A DNA stretch of 33,648 bases from Planctomycetota bacterium (GTDB lineage: Bacteria; Planctomycetota; MHYJ01; WSZJ01; JACPWG01), in contig JACPWG010000179.1 in NCBI GenBank assembly GCA_016197205.1, positions 1-33,648 on the forward strand, read 5' to 3'. Shown here piece by piece: positions 1 to 7,619 of this stretch. The notes under the pieces are model-generated. The model searched no databases. It was not told where the DNA came from and saw nothing but the letters and a program-made list of their open reading frames with translations. The position numbers were made by a program, and so were the translations under genes. How positions within the stretch are numbered: position 1 is the stretch's first letter; every line of letters starts with the position of its first letter.

Positions 1-15
1 CCCCTGCGGCGGCCA

Positions 16-36
16 GGGGGGGGGGGGGGGGGGGGG
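16..36. repeat. 21-nt poly-G run
   Basis: An uninterrupted run of 21 G residues lies close to the left edge of the window. It has no coding or structural context. Runs like this at sequence ends often come from sequencing or assembly error, though a true homopolymer is possible. Confidence 0.9.
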
Positions 37-101
37 CCGTAATCTGCTGATCCTTACCCCCAAGTCTGGCTGCTGGAGACCGTACACTCCAAGTTTTCGT
101 C

Positions 102-177
102 GTAGGGGCGGGCCGTGTGCCCGCCCCGCATGCAGCAGGATGTGGTCCGTCAGGGCGACCACAAGGGTCGCCCCTAC
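102..177. repeat. 76-bp dumbbell palindromic element, copy 1
   Basis: The element starts with GTAGGGGCG and ends with its exact reverse complement CGCCCCTAC. Inside are two smaller hairpins: a CGGGC/GCCCG stem on the left, and a GGGCGACC/GGGTCGCCC stem with an ACAA loop on the right. A second copy of exactly the same length lies at 15448-15523. It sits 165 bp downstream of the immunity gene stop and could act there as an RNA 3' structure. The other bases of 1-341 show no gene. Confidence 0.8.
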
Positions 178-341
178 CCCGGGCCACGCCTCTTTGCGCA
201 GTGCGCCGACGTCGCCAGGGCGAGCTGGGCCGGTGTCCAGCAAAAAGTTGTGGGCAACGATCAGCCCGTAATCTGGGATGCACCCTTCCCGAACTGGTTC
301 ACGCTCCCCTGCGCCAAATCCGCTACCATGTCCCGGAAAGC

Positions 342-728
342 CTACACGCTTTCCCATTGCAACCAGGTCGGTAGCGAACCAGTTTGCAAGTAGTCCACGC
401 ACACTCTTAGTGCAACTTCTCTTGGCAAGCACTGCCGCAATGGGACGGGCGTGGGGGTATCTGCCACCAGGAAGTCGAATTCGGGACCGTTCTCATCCCC
501 GGACTGTGGCCAAGTGGCAGCGAGGTACGGAGGCTGTAGGGATCGCTGCGTGCACATCACGAAGTAGAAGCACTCGCGGGCAGAAACCGACAGGAAGTCG
601 CCGTTCGGATGTAGGATTTCGACATTCGGGTCGACGCGCCGTGGCAGTTCCAGAAGCACTTGCTTCAGATGCTCATCGCTCTTGATGTCGATTTCCGTCT
701 CTCTCTCACGAAAACACCATTGACGCAT
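342..728 (-). CDS. Imm1-family immunity protein, predicted antidote to the DddA-like deaminase toxin
   Basis: This 128-residue, probably cytoplasmic protein has the features of the Imm1 immunity family: an alpha/beta profile, a late stretch of small hydrophobic and proline residues, and a C-terminal helix ending in TGSLPTWLQWE, matching the family's closing tG-x-lP-x-x-x-W-E signature. Imm1 proteins are known partners of deaminase toxins in polymorphic toxin loci. It follows the toxin gene by 12 bp on the same strand. The ATG at 728 is preferred over the GTG at 731 because a GGAGAGG ribosome site lies six bases upstream; the toxin stop codon lies just before this site, so the two are probably translationally coupled. 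The expected role is to bind and block the deaminase domain in the producing cell. The family call is by motif, and direct binding is inferred. Confidence 0.82.
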   Translation of the reverse strand: MRQWCFRERETEIDIKSDEHLKQVLLELPRRVDPNVEILHPNGDFLSVSARECFYFVMCTQRSLQPPYLAATWPQSGDENGPEFDFLVADTPTPVPLRQCLPREVALRVCVDYLQTGSLPTWLQWESV

Positions 729-740
729 CACCTACCTCTC

Positions 741-3700
741 CTACCGAGGCTTCGCACCAACAAACACAGATGTGGCTCCGGATGGTGTCCGAACCGTCAG
801 CGCGCTGCCCTCAGCCAGCATCGCGGGCAAGTTGCGGGCGCAGTTCGGGCAAATCTCAGGGTTGTTGATATCCAGGAATCCCGACGTTGCGCCTGTTTGT
901 CGCATGAGGGCAGCTGCATGCCCCTCGACATGTGTCCGCGTATAGGCGTCGAAGCCAGGGCTGCCACGTGGCATTGCTTGAGCGGGGCCCTCTCTGCCGC
1001 TGACCAGTCCCACCTCGCCCTGGTCAGTACTCAGAAGGCCGGTAGTAGGGCCATTGGGTGCCTTCGGCTGCATCGGCGGGCCGCACGGTTTCGGGCTCGC
1101 GCCCGTGTTTGCCGTGGGTTCAGTTTGAGCAGGGGCTCCCCCTCCCCCTCGGCCTGTGAGGCCTTCGACCTTGTTCTTGAAGCGTGTGCGAACCGTCTTG
1201 TTTCCGCCGGCCACCATCGCGAGTCCACCCACTAGCGCCCGACCAGCACGAGTTTCTCGCTCATCATCGGAGATACTCTCTCCCGTCACGGCATCTTCGC
1301 CGGACACGGCCTCATAGATGTCCGTGCCGAGTGAGTACCCCCCCGCCGCCACCATGGCAACCCCCGTCACGGCTGCAACGATAGGAAAGGCCGGTGCCGC
1401 GATTACGAATCCTGCGGCGATAACAGCTGCGGCGGCGACGCCGAGGAGTCCCTCGCCGATGCCTTCCAGCCAGCCGAAGCCAAGGGGGTCCCTTCGATCC
1501 CAAGGAGCATTGCCGACATAGCGGAAGGTGTTGGCAAACGTGTCCCCAGTGTACCCGATGGGATCCGGGCTGACGAATCGCCCTGCCTTCGGATCGTAGT
1601 GCCTCGCCCGGTAGTAGTACCACCCGAGCTCCGCGTCCCACTCGCGCCCCGTGAACATCCGCGTGTTGCCGATCGTGCTCGCGCCGCCGACGACGCCCGC
1701 CGCCCAGGCGCCGGCCCCGCCGCCCGCTTGCGCATCCCAAGCGTACACCGTGGGCAGGCCGTACTCCGTGTACTCGTACTTCTCGACGTTCGTCCCCGCC
1801 GCGTCCGTCACGAGGCGCACGCTGCCCTGGGCGTCCTCGTGGAGGAAGTACCGCTCACCGCCGCGGTCCACGGAGAGGACCTCGTCGATGCCGTTGCCGT
1901 TCACGAAGGTCGCGAGGTAGGCGCCGGTCGCGTCGCGCTCGGCGATGATGCGGTTGCCGTCGTGGACGAAGTCCACCCAGCCGACTTCGACTCCACTCGC
2001 GTCGATCGTGTACTTCCGCTCGCGTCGGCCCACGGCGTCGTACGTATAATGGGCGATCAGGAGCCCGTCGCTCTTGCGATAGGCGCGGACGACCTGGTTC
2101 CGCCAGTTGTAAGTGTACGTGTTTGTCCCGTCATCCGTTACGTTGCCGTTGGCGTCGTGGGTGCGGCTCGTGTCGTCGATCGTCTGGATCCGATTCGCCA
2201 GGTCGGGCACGTAGAGGCCGTTCACGTAGTTGTAGTAGGAGATCAGCCCGTCCGAATCGACGGTCTTCCGATTGCCAGCCGCGTCGAAGTCGTAGTCGCG
2301 CCGCGACGTGTAGGTCGCGTAGTCGGCGTAGTCCTTGCCAGGCGCTACGTCGGCCGCCGGCACCCCGTGTTTCACGCCCGTGAGCTGCCCCAGGCCGTCA
2401 TGGCCGTACACGTCCGCCAAGCCGTCGTGCAGGCTGTGCTCGTACTTCTTCTGCCCCAGCTCATCATACGCGTACACCCACCCCGCTCGGAGCGTCCCCG
2501 CGCCCTGGACGTGCTGCCAGTTCGTCACCCGGAAGAGGGCGTCGCGCGAGACCTCGAGCTTGAGGCCGTTGGCGTACACACGCCGAGAAGTGGCCTGCCC
2601 GGCGTAGTCGTAGGCGGCCAGCACGGTCGCGCCGTCGCGGACTTGCCGCAGACGGTCGTGGTTGTCCCTGGTGAAGTCCAGCACCCGCCCGTTCGGATAG
2701 GTCATCCGGGTCCGATCGCCCGCCGCGTTGAACTCGAAGCTCGTGTCCGCGATCCCTGGCGAGTCGTAGATGGACCGGTGGCACTGGTCGACGCGACTCA
2801 GGGTCGTGTAGCTCAGGGTCGTGTGGCCGGTTTCGCCGGAGAGAAAGATCGGGCGGAGAGCCCCGTCGTAGTAAATCGTCTCGGAACTCGTGCCCTCGAC
2901 GCCCGGCACGGGGGTGATCGATCGCTGCGTCGGGAGGCCGATCGAGTTGTAAAGCATGTCGGCGACCGTTCCGTTCGCATCCGTGTGCCGGCTCGGCCAG
3001 CCGTTGCCGTCGTACTCGAAGGTCTCCGTGGTCTGGTTCGGGTAGAGGATCTGCGTGACGTGACCCAGAACATCCCGCGTGTAAGTCGTCGTGTGCCCCA
3101 ATCCATCCGTCAGGCTGGTGAGGGCGCCATCGACGTTGTACTCAAAGCTCAACGTGATCGTCGGACCGGCGGCCGGCTGATAGACGTGCGTCCGAACGTT
3201 TCCCAGGCCGTCAAAGGTCCGCTTGATGTGGTTCCCCTGCGGGTCCGTAACCTCGACCACGTTGCCGCGCGAGTCGTGCTTCAGGTGGGTGGTGAGATTG
3301 GCCCCGCCGGCGCCCGGGTCGTCGATGATCGTCGTCACTCCGCCGTAGGGGTCGTACTCCCGCTCCTGCAAGCGCGTCTCGATCACGCCGGTCGCCGTGT
3401 TTTCGGCGGTCATCGTTAGCAGGGTCGGATTTCCGTCCGCGTCGAGCACGGAGCTCACGCCGTCCCCCGTCGTGCCGCCTCCGCCGTCTCCGCCGCCCTG
3501 GCCCCCGCCGCCTCCTCCCGAGGCGGCCGGCCGGAACACGGCCGTCGCGCGGCCCGCTCCGTCATGCGAGATGGTGAGCGTGCCCCCGCTTGCCGTTGTG
3601 ACCTGCGTCACGTTTCCGTTCGCATCCTGGACCGCGCTCTGGGTGGACGTCCCGCCGGCGACCGGATTGCCCTGGCTGTCGTTGTGTACCGAGTCGGTTT

Positions 3701-6700
3701 GGTAGGGGCGATGGTTCTCGTCGTCCTTCTTCGACTGACTCGTCGCGGGGCTGAACCCGCCGCCGCAAGGGGAGTACGTGCCCTGCTGCTGGCCAGAAGC
3801 ACTGTCGTTCCCTGGGCAGTCCGGGTCGTAGGTGTACTTCCGCGCCGTGACCCCCAGGGTGATCTCGAGCGTCCGCCGCCCGAAGCCGTCGTAAATGGCG
3901 GCCCAGTAGCCGGACGCCCAGCTCATGCTGTTGACGCTGCCGCGCGCATCGTACTGGAACTCCCGCACGATCGGGTGGGCGCTCCCCTCGCCCTGGGTGT
4001 GGCGCGAGACCAGCCCCCGGGCTTCCCGCTGGAACGAGTCCACCCGCCCGCCGGCCGACGTGACGCTCAGCAGATTCTGGTCGGCATCGTAGGCGAACGT
4101 CTTGGTCGAGCTCTGCGAGCCCGTGACGGTCTGGGTTTCGCTGAGGACGTCCCCCAGCACCGAGTGGGTGTACGAGGTGACGAACCAGGGGAGACTCGCA
4201 TCTTGCACCCCATCCCCGTCGAGGTTCTTCACGCGCCGCTCCACGAGCCGGCCATTTTCGTCATACAAAAACTTGATCTGGTAGCCGAGCGGGCCGTCGA
4301 TCTGGTTGAGTTGATTGGCACGATTGACATCGAAGACCAGCGTGTTTTGCCGGGGCGAGGTGGTGCTCGTGACGTTGCCCGCCGCGTCCAGCGTCCAGCT
4401 CGTCGTGAGGTTCAAGCCGCCCTCGTCCTCGATGACCCGCTCCAGGTACCCGGCCGACGGGCCGGCCGCGACGTACTCGAACTTCGTCGCGCGTCCGTTC
4501 GGATTGATCGCGCGCGTGCGCCGACCGCTCCCGTCGAACCAGAACTTCTCTTCGATCACCTGCGGGCTCGGCTGCCCGAGCGTCACGGTCGGGTGGACGA
4601 TCTTGACGACGTTGCCGGCAGCCTGGGACGTTACGCCGTCGCCGTTCAGGTCGCCGCCACCCGCCTCCTCCAGATCGTAGAAGTACGTCAGCATTACCCC
4701 GTGGTGATCGGTGTGGGTCTTCACCAGGCTCCACGGACTGCCCGCCAGATACGTCCACGTCTCGACCTTGTCCGCCGGCATGCCCGAGCCGATCCAGCGG
4801 TGCTCCAGCAGGTTGCCGCGCTTGAGCGGGTCGGCGTTCTGCGTGTCGTAGGCCCAGGATTCGCCGTCTCCCGCGGAGTTGTACTGGAGAGTCCGCTCGC
4901 CATCCGCGTTGAGAGTCCAGCTCCAGGTCAGCCCCAGCCCAGGGGCTTCGAAGATCTGCTGCGTCACGTGACCGCCGGCATCCGTCTCCAGCCGCCAGAA
5001 GCCCTCGCCTCGCCGCTCGACCATCCTGATCCCGCCGTCGGGTACCGCGGGCGCGTAGGAGAAGCGATAGACCTGGGTTGCGGAGCCGTACTGCTGGGTC
5101 AGGACCCGGTCCGTGTCTTCGTCGTACGACACGACGAGATACGTCTGCCCCTTCCCGTCCTTGCACGAAAGCAGGTTGTGGTTCAGCCAGTCGTGAGGCT
5201 GGTCCTTCGCGTAAACATACGTGCGCGGGAAGCCCAACAGGTCCGTGACCTGCGCCAAGTCCCCCTCCGCGCTGTACACGAAGGAGACCGTCCGCGGAGC
5301 CTGTGCGCCGTAAGGGTCAGAGAGCGAGGACAGGCGCCCGTCGCCGCCGTAGACGAAGCTCACCGTGTGATTCCGGCTGTCCGTCACCGCCGACACGCGG
5401 CCGCCCTCGTAGGCGATCGTCAACGTGTTTCCATTCCGGTCGAGCTTCTGGGTCAGGCGCCAGGACCCGCCGGCGAGCGCGAAGGTGCACACGGTTCCGT
5501 CGCGGTCCGTGATCTTGTAGCTCCCGTCCGGATTCGCCTCGAGCCGGTCGTAGAAGCCCGCGGGCGAGACGAAGACCTGGGCCTCGGCGTCCCAGGTGTA
5601 TCGGTCGGTCCGATTTCGAGACCCATCGAAGCGCTCGAAGTCCGCGCCGGACGCCGTCAAGTATTGCTCCCAGGTGTGAGACCAGCCGTGCCCCAGCCCG
5701 GTGTCGTGCGCGGAGCCGCTCCGGTAGACGCGATGGAAGGAGAAGCCGAAGCCGACCTCGACGCGGCTGGAGAGGGTCTCCTCGTCCCACAGGAGTTCCC
5801 CGCCCGTCGCCGTGACGCTGCCCTCGGCGCCCGCACCCGCGCCCAGGCGCGAGGCGTTCAGCTTCGGTTCCTCGCGCACGAGGTCCGCGGGTTCCACCGA
5901 GACTTCCTCCGTGGACATCGTCTCTTGCCCCGCGGCGTCCAGCATCGAGACTTTGAGGAAGAGCGGCGCCCGAGGGCGCGCGGCCGAGAAGGGGCCCATC
6001 GAGTTGACCAGACCGGGCGAGGCCGGCGTATACGGCCCGCCCGCGGTCCAGCTCTTCCACACGCGCGCCCCGGCCAGGTCGGGCGGCACCGAGAGGAGCG
6101 ACCAGGTGAGCTGGTAGGTATCGGGCGTGAGCCCGACCGCCAGCGACTCGGCGGCCGGCGGGGCAGCGTCGGTGACGGTGGCGGACGCCTCATTCGAGTA
6201 GGGGCTCTCGATCGGCGGTTCGCCGTCCACCGAGGTGACGACGTAGTAGTACGTGCCCGCGGCCAGTCCCGTGTCCTGGTAGGAGTTGGAAGTCGCGCTC
6301 CCGATCTGCACGTAGCCGGCACCGCTCGCGGTCGAACGATAGACGTAGAAGGAGCCCGCGAGGGGGTCCCAGGCAAGGTCCGCGATCGTCTCGCCCCCGG
6401 TCGCCGTCAGCCCCGTGGGGATCGGGTCGTGGGCGTTCGGGTGCTTCGCGTGAAAGTCGCCGGGGTTGATGGTCTTTTCGATCGAGAAGGACTCGTGCCC
6501 GGTCCGGTCCACGCTCCCGATTCGAACGTACATGCGGCTCTTGGGCGCGCTGCCGATGAACTGGCGCGTGGTCGGCGGGAGGAGGGCGCCGTTCATTCGT
6601 GTCCACGGCGCATTGGGCGTGAGTGTCTTGTAGACGTTGAACCCGGCCAGGTCGGGCGGGACGGAGGGCATGTCCCATTCGAGCGTCCAAAGGTTGATGC

Positions 6701-7088
6701 TGAATTTCAGCGTGGGGAAGGCGGGGGCCGGCGGGGGGTTGTCCGTGGGCGTGGCCGAGACCGTCGCGGATCGGTACTCGAGAGGCGGCTCCCCCTCGAC
6801 CGCGACGATCACGTAATAGTACGTGCGCGGCGGCAGGTTCGTGTCGAGGAAGGTCTCGGCCGTCGTCGTGGCGATGACGGAGAAGCCGTAGTTCACGTGT
6901 TCGGAACGCAAGACCTTGTACGTGACCGGCTCGGGGTGGGACCAGGAGAGGGAGACCTGCGTCTCGCCCGCGGTCGCCTGGACGCCCTCCGGTGTGCAGG
7001 CCAGGGCTGACGGACACGCGAGCGCAACCAGCAGGGCGGGCAGCAGCACGAGCAGCAGCGCGGGCAAGCGGCCGAGTTGGTGCTTCAT
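741..7088 (-). CDS. Secreted RHS/YD-repeat polymorphic toxin with C-terminal DddA-like deaminase domain
   Basis: This is a 2115-residue protein. The ATG at 7088 is chosen because GGAGAGGG precedes it and it opens a signal peptide (MKHQ, then a Leu-rich core, cut near ALA at 28-30). Residues 32-400 hold about four FN3-like domains. Residues 430-560 resemble the DUF6531 module found at the start of RHS shells. YD repeats run from about 560 to 1860, broken by a Gly-rich linker near 1186-1202, and the core ends in the usual DPxG motif (DPLGF, about 1866). A hydrophobic Ala/Val stretch follows. Residues 2017-2115 match the DddA/SCP1.201-like deaminases: HVEG with H2053 and catalytic E2055, then NNPEICPNC with C2080 and C2083 as zinc ligands. 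DddA deaminates cytosine in double-stranded DNA. The shell probably encloses the toxin until delivery. There is no PAAR or VgrG domain, so Sec export and surface display are more likely than type VI delivery. Confidence 0.9.
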   Translation of the reverse strand: MKHQLGRLPALLLVLLPALLVALACPSALACTPEGVQATAGETQVSLSWSHPEPVTYKVLRSEHVNYGFSVIATTTAETFLDTNLPPRTYYYVIVAVEGEPPLEYRSATVSATPTDNPPPAPAFPTLKFSINLWTLEWDMPSVPPDLAGFNVYKTLTPNAPWTRMNGALLPPTTRQFIGSAPKSRMYVRIGSVDRTGHESFSIEKTINPGDFHAKHPNAHDPIPTGLTATGGETIADLAWDPLAGSFYVYRSTASGAGYVQIGSATSNSYQDTGLAAGTYYYVVTSVDGEPPIESPYSNEASATVTDAAPPAAESLAVGLTPDTYQLTWSLLSVPPDLAGARVWKSWTAGGPYTPASPGLVNSMGPFSAARPRAPLFLKVSMLDAAGQETMSTEEVSVEPADLVREEPKLNASRLGAGAGAEGSVTATGGELLWDEETLSSRVEVGFGFSFHRVYRSGSAHDTGLGHGWSHTWEQYLTASGADFERFDGSRNRTDRYTWDAEAQVFVSPAGFYDRLEANPDGSYKITDRDGTVCTFALAGGSWRLTQKLDRNGNTLTIAYEGGRVSAVTDSRNHTVSFVYGGDGRLSSLSDPYGAQAPRTVSFVYSAEGDLAQVTDLLGFPRTYVYAKDQPHDWLNHNLLSCKDGKGQTYLVVSYDEDTDRVLTQQYGSATQVYRFSYAPAVPDGGIRMVERRGEGFWRLETDAGGHVTQQIFEAPGLGLTWSWTLNADGERTLQYNSAGDGESWAYDTQNADPLKRGNLLEHRWIGSGMPADKVETWTYLAGSPWSLVKTHTDHHGVMLTYFYDLEEAGGGDLNGDGVTSQAAGNVVKIVHPTVTLGQPSPQVIEEKFWFDGSGRRTRAINPNGRATKFEYVAAGPSAGYLERVIEDEGGLNLTTSWTLDAAGNVTSTTSPRQNTLVFDVNRANQLNQIDGPLGYQIKFLYDENGRLVERRVKNLDGDGVQDASLPWFVTSYTHSVLGDVLSETQTVTGSQSSTKTFAYDADQNLLSVTSAGGRVDSFQREARGLVSRHTQGEGSAHPIVREFQYDARGSVNSMSWASGYWAAIYDGFGRRTLEITLGVTARKYTYDPDCPGNDSASGQQQGTYSPCGGGFSPATSQSKKDDENHRPYQTDSVHNDSQGNPVAGGTSTQSAVQDANGNVTQVTTASGGTLTISHDGAGRATAVFRPAASGGGGGGQGGGDGGGGTTGDGVSSVLDADGNPTLLTMTAENTATGVIETRLQEREYDPYGGVTTIIDDPGAGGANLTTHLKHDSRGNVVEVTDPQGNHIKRTFDGLGNVRTHVYQPAAGPTITLSFEYNVDGALTSLTDGLGHTTTYTRDVLGHVTQILYPNQTTETFEYDGNGWPSRHTDANGTVADMLYNSIGLPTQRSITPVPGVEGTSSETIYYDGALRPIFLSGETGHTTLSYTTLSRVDQCHRSIYDSPGIADTSFEFNAAGDRTRMTYPNGRVLDFTRDNHDRLRQVRDGATVLAAYDYAGQATSRRVYANGLKLEVSRDALFRVTNWQHVQGAGTLRAGWVYAYDELGQKKYEHSLHDGLADVYGHDGLGQLTGVKHGVPAADVAPGKDYADYATYTSRRDYDFDAAGNRKTVDSDGLISYYNYVNGLYVPDLANRIQTIDDTSRTHDANGNVTDDGTNTYTYNWRNQVVRAYRKSDGLLIAHYTYDAVGRRERKYTIDASGVEVGWVDFVHDGNRIIAERDATGAYLATFVNGNGIDEVLSVDRGGERYFLHEDAQGSVRLVTDAAGTNVEKYEYTEYGLPTVYAWDAQAGGGAGAWAAGVVGGASTIGNTRMFTGREWDAELGWYYYRARHYDPKAGRFVSPDPIGYTGDTFANTFRYVGNAPWDRRDPLGFGWLEGIGEGLLGVAAAAVIAAGFVIAAPAFPIVAAVTGVAMVAAGGYSLGTDIYEAVSGEDAVTGESISDDERETRAGRALVGGLAMVAGGNKTVRTRFKNKVEGLTGRGGGGAPAQTEPTANTGASPKPCGPPMQPKAPNGPTTGLLSTDQGEVGLVSGREGPAQAMPRGSPGFDAYTRTHVEGHAAALMRQTGATSGFLDINNPEICPNCARNLPAMLAEGSALTVRTPSGATSVFVGAKPR

Positions 7089-7580
7089 GGTCCCTCTCCA
7101 TCGCTGGTGGTAAGTCCCGGGCATCTCCGGGGGCGAGATGCGGGCGCCCCCTTGAGCACAGGGCTGAAGCCTACGAGCCCGGTGTCATTCTCGGGGCATG
7201 GCCTTCGAACGGAGAGGGCGATATGCATTCGACATGCCGAAATGGAGCACACATCGGAGACGAAGCTGCGATGAACACACCTTCAACGAAAGCCGATACT
7301 TGGGAGTCGCGGCGCGGATCGGGCCTCGTCGGTGCAGGCGGCCGATCGAGCGGACCTGGTGCGGCGAAAACCACCACTGCTGGATTTCGCATCACCACTG
7401 CGGGCGAATCGAGTGGTCGATCGGCTCTGCGGACCTGCTTTGCGGAAGCCGACTCGCGCAGGGCTACGGGGTTCTCCACCGATTCGGAGCTATTCACCAG
7501 ACTCTTGCGAATCGCCCCCTCGGGTGGTAGTGCGCGAGGAGGCGAGGTCAAACCCCAGGGCGACGTAAGGAGACACCCAG
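7089..7580. other. Intergenic region upstream of the RHS toxin
   Basis: About 490 bp between the toxin start and repeat B. I see no convincing gene in it. The reading frames are open only because of high GC and show no domain or good ribosome site. A GGCTTCAGCCC motif near 7160-7175 resembles a fragment of a palindromic repeat. The toxin promoter must lie here, but I cannot point to a clear -35/-10 pair. Confidence 0.5.
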
Positions 7581-7606
7581 GCCGCTCCCTCACGGTCGCG
7601 GTTCGG
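7581..7606. repeat. Repeat B copy 1 (CCGCTCCCTCACGGTCGCGG)
   Basis: A 26-bp motif found five times in the window, in either orientation (also 21368-21393, 26761-26786, 33429-33455, 33567-33592). This copy starts 14 bp beyond the stop codon of the sigma-54 activator, at the 3' end of that gene. Confidence 0.85.
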
Positions 7607-7619
7607 TATGGAGCGGGAT

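Noticed and set aside
1599..7010. Two very long plus-strand open frames (606 and 1148 codons) opposite the RHS gene
   Set aside because: They are antisense to a clearly coding gene, are Arg/Val/Ala-rich without domains, and are explained by GC-rich codon bias.
741..7088. Type VI secretion effector
   Set aside because: No PAAR, VgrG, Hcp or effector chaperone in the window, and the protein has a signal peptide.
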